This document shows positions 15,077 through 24,399 of a DNA stretch of 44,608 nt, piece after piece (the first letter of the stretch is position 1; each line of letters opens with the position of its first letter). The stretch spans positions 1 through 44,608 of the forward strand of contig JANPJV010000014.1 in NCBI GenBank assembly GCA_031425695.1, written 5' to 3'. The position numbers and the translations under genes were made by a program. Source of the stretch: JANPJV01 sp031425695. Lineage in GTDB: Bacteria; Pseudomonadota; Gammaproteobacteria; Xanthomonadales; SZUA-5. The notes beneath the pieces were generated by a model. It did no database searches. It was not told the origin of the DNA and saw only the letters and a program-made list of their open reading frames with translations.

Positions 15077-17107
15077 TCACGCCAGTGCGCTCTCGACCCG
15101 ATTTCGCCCTGCGCGTTTGGCGCGGTAGAGGGCGTCGTCGGCGGCGGCGAGCAGGGGGTCGATGTTGTTCGGGGGTGGCAGGCTGGTGGTGGCGATGCCG
15201 ATGCTTGCGGTGATGTTGACGTGCTGGCCGTCGAGGTCGACTGGCATGGCGGCGATGGCAATGCGCAGGCGTTCGGCGACGGCGCGGGCGTCGTCGGCGG
15301 GGCAGTCGCTCAAGATGGCGATGAACTCCTCGCCGCCCCAGCGCCCCACTGCCGAGTCGCCGCGCAAGGCCGTGCGCAGGCGGATCGCCACTTCGCGCAG
15401 GACCGCGTCGCCAGCGAGATGTCCATGGCGATCGTTGATCAGCTTGAACAGGTCGAGGTCCAGGATCAGCACGCTGAGGGGCTTGCGCGATGCTTGTGAC
15501 TGGGCGAGGCGATTGTCGAGCTCCTGGGCCAGTGCGCGACGGTTGGCGAGGCCGGTCAAGGCGTCGCTGTGGGCGACGCGCTCGAGCTCGACCGAGCTGT
15601 CGAGCAGAGCTCGGTGCAGGCGCGCAAGCTCGTCGCGGCTGGCGGTGATCTGGCGCTTGCTGAGCTCGGCTGCGCGGAAGCGGCCGTACAGCAGCGCCGC
15701 AACGCCGATCAGGGTGGCGAGTCCGAGAATCAGTGCGATGCCGAGTACACGCTGGCGATCGAGCGCGAGTGCCTGGACGGCGTTGTCGCGCTCGAGCAGT
15801 GCGCGCTCGGCGCCGCTGCGCTCGGCGTCGAGACTGCCTTCGAGCATGGCGATGCGGCGTGCCGCAAGATCGATGGCGAGCTCTTTGTCGAGCGCCTGGT
15901 ATGCCTTCAAGGTGACGAAGGCATTCGCCGCATCGCCCACCTGCAATTGCTGCTGCGACAGCAGGTCGAGCGCCGCGCGCTCGAGGATTCGATCCCCGAC
16001 CGCGCGGGTCGAATCGACGACCAGCTGCGCTTCGCTCAGTGCCTCGGCGTTGAGACCGCGCGCCGCCATGACCTCGGCGCGGGTCAGGCGCAGCAGGATC
16101 TGGTCGCGAATGGCGACCAGATCGAAGGATTCAAACGCTTTTTCGGTCCAGCGCATCGCCTCATCGAGCTTGCCTTGCTCGAGGCGCAGTTCGGCCATGT
16201 GCGTATACGCACTGACGCGATTCGGCGGGCTGCCGGAATCCTCTGCCATCGACACCGCCTGGGTCGCGTTCTTCTCGGCCTCGTCGAGGCGCCCGAGCAA
16301 CATGAGTGACTTGGTCAGTTCGCCATGCAGTGTGATCGCCTCGCGTTTGTTGCGCTCCTCTACGTATTCGAGCGCCTCTTGCAGATAGCGGCTGCCGAGC
16401 TCCTCGTCGTCGAGGTTACGATGCAGCACGCCGAGCAGGCGCAGGCTGCGCGCGATCTCGCCGGGGTTTGACGACTTCCGCGCGAGCGCGAGCGCTTCCT
16501 TGTGCACCAGCATCGCGTCGGAAAACTTGCCCGTGCGACCATGCAGCATGCCGATCGAGTTGAGCTCGCGGGCGACACCGACGTCGTCATTGAGCGAACG
16601 CAACAGGTCGAGCGCCTGCTGGAAATACTCGCGTGCGCTGTCGAAACGGCCGAGCTTGCGCTCGAGCACGCCGCGGTTATGCAGCCATTGTGCGCGCCAG
16701 GATGGCTCGTTGCTGCTGTCGACCAGCGCCTTTGCCGCCGTCAGCACCGCATCGGTCTCCGCCGAGCGCCCACGGTTAACCAACACCGTCGCCTGCCGGC
16801 CCAGCACCTCGAAGCGCAGGTCCGGCAGGTTCAACGCCAGCGCCTCCGTCGCGATGTCGTCGAGCAACGCCAGCGCCGAATCGGCTTCCTCCAGGTCGTT
16901 GTGGAACTCGGCAAGCGCCAGATTCGCCCAGGCGCGGTAAGCCCGATCCGTGGACGCATCGCGCAGGGCAATGGCTTGACGGCGCAACTCCGCCGCCGAG
17001 CGCGATTGGCTGTTCCGCAGCGCGGCGATATCGGCCGGTTCCGAGCTCGGCGCGGCCATGAGGTGCAACGGAGCGAGCAACATCCAGAGCGACATGAGCA
17101 GCCGCAC
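15077..17107 (-). CDS. TPR-containing membrane diguanylate cyclase (GGDEF)
   Basis: About 676 residues. A hydrophobic leader (MSLWMLLAPLHLMAA) exports a tetratricopeptide region (about 25-440, with repeats such as ARELNSIGMLHGRTGKFSDA and HMAELRLEQGKLDEAMRWTE). One membrane helix (454-474) follows, then a short coil and a cytoplasmic GGDEF domain (about 512-676). The active-site motif is GGEEF at 591-595, and the metal-binding DLDLFKLINDRHGH is intact, so c-di-GMP synthesis is expected. The inhibitory RxxD site is degenerate (RGDS, shifted by one), which suggests no product feedback. The periplasmic TPR part probably senses a protein or peptide. The frame is open farther upstream, but GTG at 17107 with AGGGG nine bases before, or ATG at 17095, gives the leader. 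Confidence 0.88.
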   Translation of the reverse strand: MRLLMSLWMLLAPLHLMAAPSSEPADIAALRNSQSRSAAELRRQAIALRDASTDRAYRAWANLALAEFHNDLEEADSALALLDDIATEALALNLPDLRFEVLGRQATVLVNRGRSAETDAVLTAAKALVDSSNEPSWRAQWLHNRGVLERKLGRFDSAREYFQQALDLLRSLNDDVGVARELNSIGMLHGRTGKFSDAMLVHKEALALARKSSNPGEIARSLRLLGVLHRNLDDEELGSRYLQEALEYVEERNKREAITLHGELTKSLMLLGRLDEAEKNATQAVSMAEDSGSPPNRVSAYTHMAELRLEQGKLDEAMRWTEKAFESFDLVAIRDQILLRLTRAEVMAARGLNAEALSEAQLVVDSTRAVGDRILERAALDLLSQQQLQVGDAANAFVTLKAYQALDKELAIDLAARRIAMLEGSLDAERSGAERALLERDNAVQALALDRQRVLGIALILGLATLIGVAALLYGRFRAAELSKRQITASRDELARLHRALLDSSVELERVAHSDALTGLANRRALAQELDNRLAQSQASRKPLSVLILDLDLFKLINDRHGHLAGDAVLREVAIRLRTALRGDSAVGRWGGEEFIAILSDCPADDARAVAERLRIAIAAMPVDLDGQHVNITASIGIATTSLPPPNNIDPLLAAADDALYRAKRAGRNRVESALA

Positions 17108-17240
17108 GACGTCCCAACCCCTGGCGCGTTCGATCCTCACCTGTACGCGGCAGCCCCTGACCCCACAATCGATGTCAGCATGCCATGAAAGCGCGGCGCC
17201 ATTGGTGATGGCGGCGCGGGTGGTGCTGGGCTCTTGCTGA

Positions 17241-17313
17241 TGGTGGGTCCGCGCTATTCGCGGACGCTTTTGATCTGCCGGAAAGAGCGTCCGCGAACAG
17301 CGCAGACCCACCA
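17241..17313. repeat. 73-base hairpin element, copy B
   Basis: 17241-17268 (TGGTGGGTCCGCGCTATTCG and onward) pairs with 17286-17313 at 26 of 28 positions around a 17-base loop. It has the same ends and the same TTTT / GAAA loop borders as 6847-6918 but a different stem centre. It stands five bases past the radical SAM stop codon, where it could end that transcript. Confidence 0.85.
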
Positions 17314-17318
17314 CCAGC

Positions 17319-18854
17319 TCACCCTGCGCGCAGATGTCGCGATTGTCGGCTTGGCGCGGCGCCGACGGCGGCGCGGGGGCGTGGGGCCTGGATCGGGCCG
17401 GTGGAGGTGTCGAAGGCGATTCGGCTGCGGCCGCCGGCTTGGCGATAGTCGTCGACCAGCACTTGCGCGATCGCAGCTGAGTTTTCACACGCGACGCTGT
17501 TCAAATACTCATAGAGCAGGTTGACCAGGCGCTCGTGGGCGAGTGCGTGGGTCTGGCCGGTTGTCGCGTATAGCCAGTCGGCAAAAGCCAGGAACGCGGC
17601 GAATGGGCTCGGGCCCAGCAGTAATGGCAGCGTTCGCCCGAAGCGACCGGCGTTGGCGACGAGATCCCAATAGCGCGCGAAGCGCACCAGGCGCTGCATG
17701 GTCGGGAAGTCGATCTCATCGTTCGCGAGGATGGTGTACGGCGGATCCGGACTGAAGCGCAGGCCGAAATCTGCGGTGTGGCGTGCGATCGGTGCCCCGC
17801 GCAGGCGCTTTAGAATTCCGAACTGGATCTCGTGCGGCGCCAGTGCGACCAGCCGGTCGAAGCCGGCGGCGAAACTCTGCAATGTCTCGCCCGGCAGGCC
17901 GGCAATCAGGTCGACATGCAGGTGCGCATGCGAATGCTCGCGCAGCCAGCGGATATTGCTCGCCGCGACGTCGTTTTTCTGGCGACGTGAGATGCGCTGC
18001 TGGACCTCGACATCGAAGCTCTGGATGCCGATTTCGAACTGCAGCGTGCCGGGCGGGAAGCGCGCGATCGCGGTTTTAAGGCGTTCCGGAAGATGATCCG
18101 GTATGAGCTCGAAGTGCACGAATAGCGGATCGTCGGGCGCTTGGAACAGCTTGCGCTCGAAGAAATCCAGGATGGCGAGCGAGGTGTCGACCTTGAGGTT
18201 GAAGGTGCGGTCGACGAACTTGAACTGGCGTGCACCGCGTTGGTAAAGGGTTTCGAGCTCGGCCAGGAACGGCTCGAGTGCGAACGGCCAGGCGCTCTTG
18301 TCGAGCGCGGACAGGCAGAATTCGCATTTGAATGGACACCCGCGCGAGGCCTCGACGTACAGATAGCGCGCGCGCACATCCTCGTCGGTGTATTCGCCAT
18401 AGGGCAGGGCGAGCGTATCGAGCGGCGGTTGCTCGCCCTTGATGACCTTGTCAACTGGGCGCTCGCCTGCCAGCAATTGGCGCGCAAGCCGGGCAAAGCT
18501 GACATCGCCCCAGCCGGTGATGACGTAGTCCGCGGCCGCGCAGATGCGCTGCTCGTCGACCTCATGGCTGACTTCCGGCCCGCCGAGCACGATGACGAGC
18601 GCGGGCGCGACCACCTTCAGCTGCGCCACCACCCGCGTCGTCTCCTCGACATTCCAGATATAAACCCCGAGCCCCAGCACGCGCGGCTGTTCGGCCAGGA
18701 TCTTCTCGACGATCTCTTCGGTCTTCTGCCCGATCACAAATTCGCGGATCGCCGAGCGCTCGCGCAGATCGCCGAGATTCGCGCGCAGGTAACGCAGGCC
18801 CAGCGAAGCATGGGCGTAGCGGGCGTTGAGGGTGGCGAGCAGGATGTCGGGCAT
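17319..18854 (-). CDS. B12-binding-domain radical SAM protein (DUF4080-like)
   Basis: A 511-residue protein. The N-terminal part (1-140; LLATLNARYAHASLGLRYLR, then VLGLGVYIWNVEETT and VIVLGGPEVSHE) has the cobalamin-binding Rossmann plan found in this radical SAM group. The radical SAM core has the [4Fe-4S] cluster motif RGCPFKCEFC (C173, C177, C180) and a TIM-barrel pattern ending in GIQSFD and DLIAGLPGE. A long C-terminal part follows, as in DUF4080 proteins. Members are thought to carry out radical methylation or related chemistry on unknown substrates. The ATG at 18854 (MPDILLATLN) is chosen because the longer frame would start inside an inverted repeat. No substrate clue is seen in the neighbours. 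Confidence 0.87.
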   Translation of the reverse strand: MPDILLATLNARYAHASLGLRYLRANLGDLRERSAIREFVIGQKTEEIVEKILAEQPRVLGLGVYIWNVEETTRVVAQLKVVAPALVIVLGGPEVSHEVDEQRICAAADYVITGWGDVSFARLARQLLAGERPVDKVIKGEQPPLDTLALPYGEYTDEDVRARYLYVEASRGCPFKCEFCLSALDKSAWPFALEPFLAELETLYQRGARQFKFVDRTFNLKVDTSLAILDFFERKLFQAPDDPLFVHFELIPDHLPERLKTAIARFPPGTLQFEIGIQSFDVEVQQRISRRQKNDVAASNIRWLREHSHAHLHVDLIAGLPGETLQSFAAGFDRLVALAPHEIQFGILKRLRGAPIARHTADFGLRFSPDPPYTILANDEIDFPTMQRLVRFARYWDLVANAGRFGRTLPLLLGPSPFAAFLAFADWLYATTGQTHALAHERLVNLLYEYLNSVACENSAAIAQVLVDDYRQAGGRSRIAFDTSTGPIQAPRPRAAVGAAPSRQSRHLRAG

Positions 18855-18877
18855 GGGCGGATTATGGGGCTCGGGAT

Positions 18878-18968
18878 AGCGGTTTCGGTTTCGGTTTTGG
18901 GTTTCGGAAGAGCGAAGCCATCCCCGCGCCGCCTTGTCCGAAACCGACAACCGAAACCGACACCCGCT
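18878..18968. repeat. Inverted repeat of the TTTCGGTTTCGG family
   Basis: 18878-18908 (AGCGGTTTCGGTTTCGGTTT and onward) and 18937-18968 are imperfect reverse complements with a 28-base loop. They stand between the divergent radical SAM and E1 alpha genes, so both promoters must lie in or beside it. Confidence 0.7.
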
Positions 18969-19037
18969 TCATAGCTACCCAAGCGCCCCCGCAATCGGCA
19001 GACTCCGCAGCTTGATGGGGACGATGCCTGGAGGCTC

Positions 19038-20270
19038 ATGATGGATACCAAACAGCCGCTGCGATTGCATGTTCCCGAGCCCAAGGCGCGGCCTGGCGAG
19101 AGCCCGGATTTCTCGGATATCGTGATCCCGCCGGCCGGCAGCCTGGCGCGGCCGCCGTGCGACGTGAACGATGCGCTCATCCGCGATCACGCCTTCGGGA
19201 TGATTCGCGTGCTCGATGAGAACGGGGCAGCGGTGGGTGAGTGGGACCCGAAGCTCGACCACGACATGTTGCGTCGCGGCCTGCGCGCGATGCTGCTCAC
19301 GCGCACCTTCGACGAACGCATGATGCGCGTGCAGCGCCAGGGCAAGACCTCGTTCTATATGAAATGCACGGGCGAAGAGGCAGTCGCGGTGGCGCAGGCG
19401 CTCGCGCTCGACGACGCCGACATGCTGTTTCCGAGCTATCGCCAGCAGGGCCTGTTGATCGCGCGCGACTGGTCCCTGGTCGACATGATGTGCCAGATCT
19501 ACAACAACACGCAGGATCGGCTCAAAGGCCGGCAGTTGCCGATCATGTACTCGGTCAAGGAGAAGGGCTTCTTCTCGATCTCGGGCAACCTCGGCACGCA
19601 GTTCCCGCAGGCGGTCGGCTGGGCAATGGCCTCGGCGCTCAAGGGCGACACCCGCATCGCGGCTGCCTGGATCGGTGACGGCAGCACGGCGGAAGGCGAC
19701 TTCCACTATGCGCTGACCTTTGCGACCGTCTACCAGGCGCCGGTGATCTTGAACGTGGTGAACAACCAGTGGGCGATCTCGAGCTTCCAGGGCTTTGCCG
19801 GCGGCGAGCAGACCACCTTCGCCGCGCGCGCGGTCGGCTACGGTCTGCCCGGCCTGCGGGTCGATGGCAACGATTTCCTCGCGGTCTACGCGGCCACGCG
19901 CTGGGCGGCTGAACGGGCACGTGGGAACCACGGGCCGACGCTGATCGAGTTCTTCACTTATCGTGCGGCGCCGCATTCGACCTCGGACGATCCTTCGGCC
20001 TACCGGCCGGAAGAGGAGAGCCTGCGCTGGCCGCTGGGCGATCCGATCACGCGCATGAAGCAGCACATGATCGGAATCGGCGCCTGGAGCGAAGAGCAGC
20101 ACACGGCGCTGATCCAGGAACTGGACGAATTCGTCAAGGCGGCGCAGAAGGAGGCCGAGAGCTTCGGCACGCTGGGTGTCAAGCCGGCGAGCGCGGCCAC
20201 CATGTTCGAGGACGTCTTTAAGGAAGTGCCGCAGCACCTCATTCGTCAACGCCAGGAACTGGGAGTCTGA
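19038..20270 (+). CDS. bkdA1: Branched-chain 2-oxoacid dehydrogenase E1 alpha subunit
   Basis: A 410-residue thiamine-diphosphate-dependent decarboxylase subunit, the same length as the classic Pseudomonas BkdA1. It carries the TPP motif GDGSTAEGDF (from G213) ending in NN (242-243), and the phosphorylation-loop-like HSTSDDPSAYR region. The long N-terminal extension (about 70 residues before KLDHDMLRRGLRAMLLTRTF) marks the branched-chain rather than the pyruvate type. With E1 beta it decarboxylates 2-oxoisovalerate and related acids and passes the acyl group to E2. It is first of four genes in one direction, and only two bases separate it from the next. GGAGG (19030-19034) precedes tandem ATG codons at 19038 and 19041; the second has the better spacing. 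Confidence 0.93.
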   Translation: MMDTKQPLRLHVPEPKARPGESPDFSDIVIPPAGSLARPPCDVNDALIRDHAFGMIRVLDENGAAVGEWDPKLDHDMLRRGLRAMLLTRTFDERMMRVQRQGKTSFYMKCTGEEAVAVAQALALDDADMLFPSYRQQGLLIARDWSLVDMMCQIYNNTQDRLKGRQLPIMYSVKEKGFFSISGNLGTQFPQAVGWAMASALKGDTRIAAAWIGDGSTAEGDFHYALTFATVYQAPVILNVVNNQWAISSFQGFAGGEQTTFAARAVGYGLPGLRVDGNDFLAVYAATRWAAERARGNHGPTLIEFFTYRAAPHSTSDDPSAYRPEEESLRWPLGDPITRMKQHMIGIGAWSEEQHTALIQELDEFVKAAQKEAESFGTLGVKPASAATMFEDVFKEVPQHLIRQRQELGV

Positions 20271-20272
20271 TC

Positions 20273-21286
20273 ATGGCCAGGATGAACATGATTCAGGCGA
20301 TCAACTCGGCCATGGACATCATGCTCGAGCGCGATCCCAACACGGTGATCTTCGGCGAGGACGTGGGTTATTTCGGCGGTGTGTTCCGCTGTACCGCCGG
20401 CCTGCAGAAAAAGTACGGGACGCATCGCTGCTTCGATACGCCAATCGCCGAGGGCGGCATCCTCGCGACCGCGGTCGGCATGGGCGTCTACGGCCTGCGT
20501 CCGGTGGTCGAGATTCAGTTCGCCGACTACATCTATCCGGCCTTCGACCAGCTCGTGTCCGAGGCCGCGCGCCTGCGCTATCGCTCCGGCGGCGAATTCT
20601 GGGCGCCAATCACCGTGCGCTCGCCTTGCGGCGGCGGCATTTTCGGCGGCCAGACCCACAGCCAGAGTCCGGAGGCGATCTTCACCCACGTCTGCGGCCT
20701 GAAGACGGTCATCCCGTCCAATCCGATCGATGCCAAGGGCCTGCTGATCGCGGCGATCGAGGACGACGACCCGGTCATCTTCTTCGAGCCCAAGCGCATC
20801 TACAACGGCCCGTTCGAGGGCTACCACGACCGTCCGCTGGTGCCGTGGTCCAAGCACGATCTCGGCGAAGTGCCGGAAGGCTATTACCGCATCGAGCTCG
20901 GCAAGGCCGCCATCGTCCGTGCCGGCACCGAAGTCACCGTGCTCGCTTACGGCACCATGGTCCACGTTGCGCTGGCCGGCGTGGCCGAAGCCGGAGTGGA
21001 TGCCGAAGTCATTGACCTGCGTACCCTGCTGCCGCTCGACATCGACACCATCGTCGCCTCGGTCAAGAAGACCGGACGCTGCGTCATCCTGCATGAGGCC
21101 ACCCGCACCGGCGGCTACGGCGCCGAGCTGTCCGCCCAGGTCCAGGAAAACTGCTTCGCCCATCTGGAAGCCGAAATCATCCGCGTCGCCGGCTGGGACA
21201 CGCCGTACCCCCACGCCTTCGAATGGGAATACTTCCCCGGCCCGGATCGCGTCAAACGCGCCCTGCTGAAGGTGATGGCGGGGTAG
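20273..21286 (+). CDS. bkdA2: Branched-chain 2-oxoacid dehydrogenase E1 beta subunit
   Basis: A 337-residue partner of E1 alpha, full length for the family. Characteristic segments are FGEDVGYFGGVFRCTAGL, PIAEGGILATAVGMG, EIQFADYIYPAFDQLVSEAA, HSQSPEA and the C-terminal transketolase domain DLRTLLPLD. Together the subunits form the alpha2-beta2 E1 heterotetramer. The gene starts two bases after the E1 alpha stop, so translation is probably coupled. It is followed by a 214-base gap holding a strong inverted repeat before the E2 gene. That could lower the E2 and E3 yield relative to E1 or protect the message ends. Confidence 0.93.
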   Translation: MARMNMIQAINSAMDIMLERDPNTVIFGEDVGYFGGVFRCTAGLQKKYGTHRCFDTPIAEGGILATAVGMGVYGLRPVVEIQFADYIYPAFDQLVSEAARLRYRSGGEFWAPITVRSPCGGGIFGGQTHSQSPEAIFTHVCGLKTVIPSNPIDAKGLLIAAIEDDDPVIFFEPKRIYNGPFEGYHDRPLVPWSKHDLGEVPEGYYRIELGKAAIVRAGTEVTVLAYGTMVHVALAGVAEAGVDAEVIDLRTLLPLDIDTIVASVKKTGRCVILHEATRTGGYGAELSAQVQENCFAHLEAEIIRVAGWDTPYPHAFEWEYFPGPDRVKRALLKVMAG

Positions 21287-21310
21287 GTCGGGCTTCGATT
21301 GAAGTTCTTA

Positions 21311-21433
21311 TTTTTGACGCAAAGGAACGCAAAAAGGAGCAAAGGGACGCAAAGGAAGCCATGACTTGAGTCATCGGATGCTTTTATTTGCGTCCCTTTG
21401 CTTGCTTTCTTTTGCGTTCATTTGCGTCAAAAA
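21311..21433. repeat. Inverted repeat of the TTTGCGTCCCTTTGC family, copy 1 in the bkd operon
   Basis: 21311-21353 (TTTTTGACGCAAAGGAACGC and onward) and 21387-21433 are imperfect reverse complements around about 33 bases. It lies between E1 beta and E2. A sister copy lies between E2 and E3. Purine-rich and pyrimidine-rich arms alternate on each strand. Confidence 0.85.
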
Positions 21434-21500
21434 CTTCTGTTTCAACAAAGCGATTGGTCGGGTGCTGCGGCACTCTCAGCACGATCCGGAGGAGTTCGAA

Positions 21501-22805
21501 ATGGGACGCTATGTATTCAAGTTGCCGGACGTGGGTGAAGGCATTGCGGAGAGTGAGATTGCCGAGTGGAAGGTCAAAGTCGGTGATGTGATCACCGAGG
21601 ATCAGCCGCTGGTCGACATGTTGACGGACAAGGCGGCGGTGGAGATTTCCTCGCCGGTAAGCGGGAAGATTCTCGAGCTGCGCGGCAATGCGGGTGAGAT
21701 GGTTGCGGTTGGTGGGCCGTTGGTGATTCTCGAGGTCGAGGGTGCGGGGACGCCGGGTGCGGACGATGTCGCGCCTGCGCCAGTCGCCGCGCCTGCTCCG
21801 AAGGCCGTTGAAGCGCCCAAGGCGGCGGTCATCGAGGTGCCGAAGGCGGAGCCCGCGCCAGCGCCGGCGCCGATCCAGGCGCACACGCCGGCACCGATCA
21901 GCCAGGCCGGCCCACCGCGCGCCGCCGGCGAGAAGCCGATCGCTTCGCCCGCCGTGCGTCGGCGCGCGCAGGAGCTTGGCGTGGAGCTGCAATACGTGCC
22001 GGGCACCGGCCAAGCCGGGCAGATTCGCCACGAGGACCTCGACGCGTTCATGGCCCGCGGTGCCGGTGGTGGCAGTGCGACGGCAGCGCCGTCAGGTCGC
22101 GTGAAGCGCGAGGGTGTCGAGGCGATCAAGGTTATCGGCATGCGCCGCAAGATTGCCGAGGCGATGCAGCGCTCCAAGCAGCGCATCCCGCATTTCGCGT
22201 ACGTCGAGGAAGTCGACGTCACCGAGCTTGAATCCCTGCGCAAGCACTTGAACGTCGAGCACGCCAAGCGCGGCAAGCTCACCCTGCTGCCCTTCATCGT
22301 GCGCGCGCTGGCGAACTCGATCGTCAAGTTCCCGCAGATCAACGTGACCTTCGACGACGAAGCCGGCATCGCCTATCGGCACGCTGCGCTGCATGTCGGC
22401 ATCGCGACGCAGACGCCGAATGGCCTGGTCGTACCCGTGGTGCGCAATGCCGAGGCGCTCGACATGTGGCAGGCCAGCGCCGAGATCAAGCGCCTGGCCA
22501 ACGCCGCGCGCGACGGCAAGGCCAAGCGCGAAGAGCTGAGTGGCTCGACGATCACCATCACCAGCCTCGGCGCGCTCGGCGGCATCGTCACCACGCCCGT
22601 CATCAACGCCCCCGAAGTCGCCATCCTCGGCATCAACAAGATGGTCGACCGGCCGATGGTCAAGAACGGCACGATCGTCGTCCGCTCGATGATGAATCTC
22701 TCGTCCTGCTTCGATCACCGCATGGTCGACGGCTTCGACGCCGCCGAATTCATCCAGCACATCCGCGCCCAACTCGAAAACCCGGCGACCTTGTTCATCG
22801 ATTGA
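21501..22805 (+). CDS. bkdB: Branched-chain 2-oxoacid dehydrogenase E2, dihydrolipoyl acyltransferase
   Basis: A 434-residue core enzyme. Residues 1-80 form the lipoyl domain with the swinging lysine K44 in LTDKAAVE. A Pro/Ala-rich linker (85-145) follows. The E3/E1 binding domain is at about 147-184 (ASPAVRRRAQELGVELQYVP). The catalytic acyltransferase domain (about 200-434) has the active-site DHRMVDG at 405-411. The frame is open back to 21366 through the inverted repeat, but the ATG at 21501 with CGGAGGAG seven bases upstream is the real start (MGRYVFKLPDVGEG). It moves the branched acyl group from E1 to CoA. The single lipoyl domain is usual for the branched-chain complex. Confidence 0.94.
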   Translation: MGRYVFKLPDVGEGIAESEIAEWKVKVGDVITEDQPLVDMLTDKAAVEISSPVSGKILELRGNAGEMVAVGGPLVILEVEGAGTPGADDVAPAPVAAPAPKAVEAPKAAVIEVPKAEPAPAPAPIQAHTPAPISQAGPPRAAGEKPIASPAVRRRAQELGVELQYVPGTGQAGQIRHEDLDAFMARGAGGGSATAAPSGRVKREGVEAIKVIGMRRKIAEAMQRSKQRIPHFAYVEEVDVTELESLRKHLNVEHAKRGKLTLLPFIVRALANSIVKFPQINVTFDDEAGIAYRHAALHVGIATQTPNGLVVPVVRNAEALDMWQASAEIKRLANAARDGKAKREELSGSTITITSLGALGGIVTTPVINAPEVAILGINKMVDRPMVKNGTIVVRSMMNLSSCFDHRMVDGFDAAEFIQHIRAQLENPATLFID

Positions 22806-22829
22806 TGCGCCGCGATCCTCGACACCTGA

Positions 22830-22950
22830 TTTTTGACGCAAAGGAACGCAAAAGGGGTTAAAGCAAGGGACGCAAAAAGAGCGATCTGTCTGTGATCGAG
22901 CTCGTTGTTCTTTGCGTCCCTTTGCTCCCTTTGCGTTCATTTGCGTCAAA
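22830..22950. repeat. Inverted repeat of the TTTGCGTCCCTTTGC family, copy 2 in the bkd operon
   Basis: 22830-22876 and 22911-22950 are imperfect reverse complements around about 34 bases. The arms share with copy 1 the words TTTTTGACGCAAAGGAACGC and AAGGGACGCAAA. The loop differs entirely from copy 1. Confidence 0.85.
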
Positions 22951-22976
22951 TCAAATAACCGACAACGGAGCACACC

Positions 22977-24389
22977 ATGGCCGAAACGATTGAAACCCAA
23001 GTCCTCGTCGTCGGCGGCGGCCCTGGTGGTTATGTGGCGGCGATCCGTTGTGGGCAACTGGGGCTGAAGACGACGATCGTCGAGGCGGATCGGCTTGGTG
23101 GGACGTGCCTGATCCGCGGCTGCATTCCCAGCAAGGCATTGATCCACGTCGCCGGCAAGTTCGAGGCGATGCGCGAACACGTTGGCGCCGGCAAGCTCGG
23201 CATTCGCTTGGCCGCCGAGCCCGAATTCGACCTGGCGCAGGCGGTCGCGTGGAAGGAAACGGTGGTCGACAAGCTCAACGGTGGCGTCGGCGCCTTGCTC
23301 AAGAAGGCCAAGGTGCGCGCGGTGCTCGGCAAGGCAGTGTTTGCCGATGCCAAGAATTGCACCGTGGCTAGCGCAGATGGCGAGATCAAGATCAAGGCCG
23401 AGCACGTGATTTTGGCGACCGGGTCGGTGGTCGCCGGCATCCCCTCGATTCCGTATGGCGAGCATGTGCTGTCCTCGACCGAGGCATTGCTGCAGACCGA
23501 AGTACCGAAACGACTCGTCGTCATTGGCGCCGGTTACATCGGCATGGAGCTCGGCATGGCCTATGCGCGGATGGGCTCGGAGGTGGTGTTCGTCGAGGCG
23601 CTCGACCGCATCCTCACGCTGTTCGATCGGCCGCTCTTGAAGCCGGTCGAACAGTGGCTCAAGCAGCACAAAATCCAGGTGCACCTGAATACGAAGGCAT
23701 TGCGCGTGGTCGAGGACGCCAATGGGCGCGCACTCGAAGTCGAGGGCGCCGATGGCACGAAGCAACAGCTGCCGTGTGACAAGGTCCTGGTCGCCGTAGG
23801 GCGCCGCCCGGCCACGCAGGGTTGGGGGCTCGAAAAGATGGCAGTCGACATGGCCGGCGCCTTCGTCAAGGTCGACGACCAGTGCCGCACGTCGATGCGA
23901 AATGTCTACGCGATCGGCGATCTCGTCGGCGAGCCCATGCTCGCGCACAAGGCATCCGCCCAGGGCGAGATGGTGGCCGAGATCATTGCCGGCAAGCGTC
24001 GCTCATTCAATCCGGTCGCGATTGCCGCCGTGTGCTTCACCGAGCCGGAATTGGTCGGCGCTGGTCTCTCGCCAGATGATGCAAAAGCCAAGGGCATCGA
24101 GGTCGTGGTCGGACAGTTCCCGTTCGCCGCGAATGGCCGCTCGCTGGCCATGCAGGCCGGCACCGATGGCGGCTTCGTGCGCGTGACCGCGCGTGCGGAC
24201 AACCACCTGGTGATCGGAATCCACGCTGTCGGCGCACACGTTTCCGAGCTCTCCGGCGAGTTCGCGCTGGCCCTGGAAATGGGCGCGCGCCTGGAAGACC
24301 TGTCCGGCACGATCCACGTGCATCCGACCATGACCGAGACGTTGCCGGAAGCAGCGCTCGCCGCGTTGGGGCACGCGATACACGCGTAA
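22977..24389 (+). CDS. lpdV: Dihydrolipoyl dehydrogenase (E3) of the branched-chain complex
   Basis: A 470-residue flavoprotein that reoxidises the E2 lipoyl group with NAD+. The FAD-binding VVGGGPGGYVAA (11-22), the redox disulfide in GGTCLIRGCIPSKAL (C44, C49), the NAD-binding VVIGAGYIGMELG, the second FAD motif VYAIGDLVGEPMLAHKA, and the catalytic HPTMTE (H449) are all present. IR replaces the usual N-x within the disulfide motif, a variation also seen in LpdV-type enzymes. ATG at 22977 follows GGAG. It is the last gene of the operon; two strong hairpins follow. Confidence 0.93.
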   Translation: MAETIETQVLVVGGGPGGYVAAIRCGQLGLKTTIVEADRLGGTCLIRGCIPSKALIHVAGKFEAMREHVGAGKLGIRLAAEPEFDLAQAVAWKETVVDKLNGGVGALLKKAKVRAVLGKAVFADAKNCTVASADGEIKIKAEHVILATGSVVAGIPSIPYGEHVLSSTEALLQTEVPKRLVVIGAGYIGMELGMAYARMGSEVVFVEALDRILTLFDRPLLKPVEQWLKQHKIQVHLNTKALRVVEDANGRALEVEGADGTKQQLPCDKVLVAVGRRPATQGWGLEKMAVDMAGAFVKVDDQCRTSMRNVYAIGDLVGEPMLAHKASAQGEMVAEIIAGKRRSFNPVAIAAVCFTEPELVGAGLSPDDAKAKGIEVVVGQFPFAANGRSLAMQAGTDGGFVRVTARADNHLVIGIHAVGAHVSELSGEFALALEMGARLEDLSGTIHVHPTMTETLPEAALAALGHAIHA

Positions 24390-24399
24390 TGAGTTCGTC

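Noticed and set aside
22092..23948. A 618-codon minus-strand frame across E2 and E3
   Set aside because: It spans two well-supported genes and the hairpin spacer between them.
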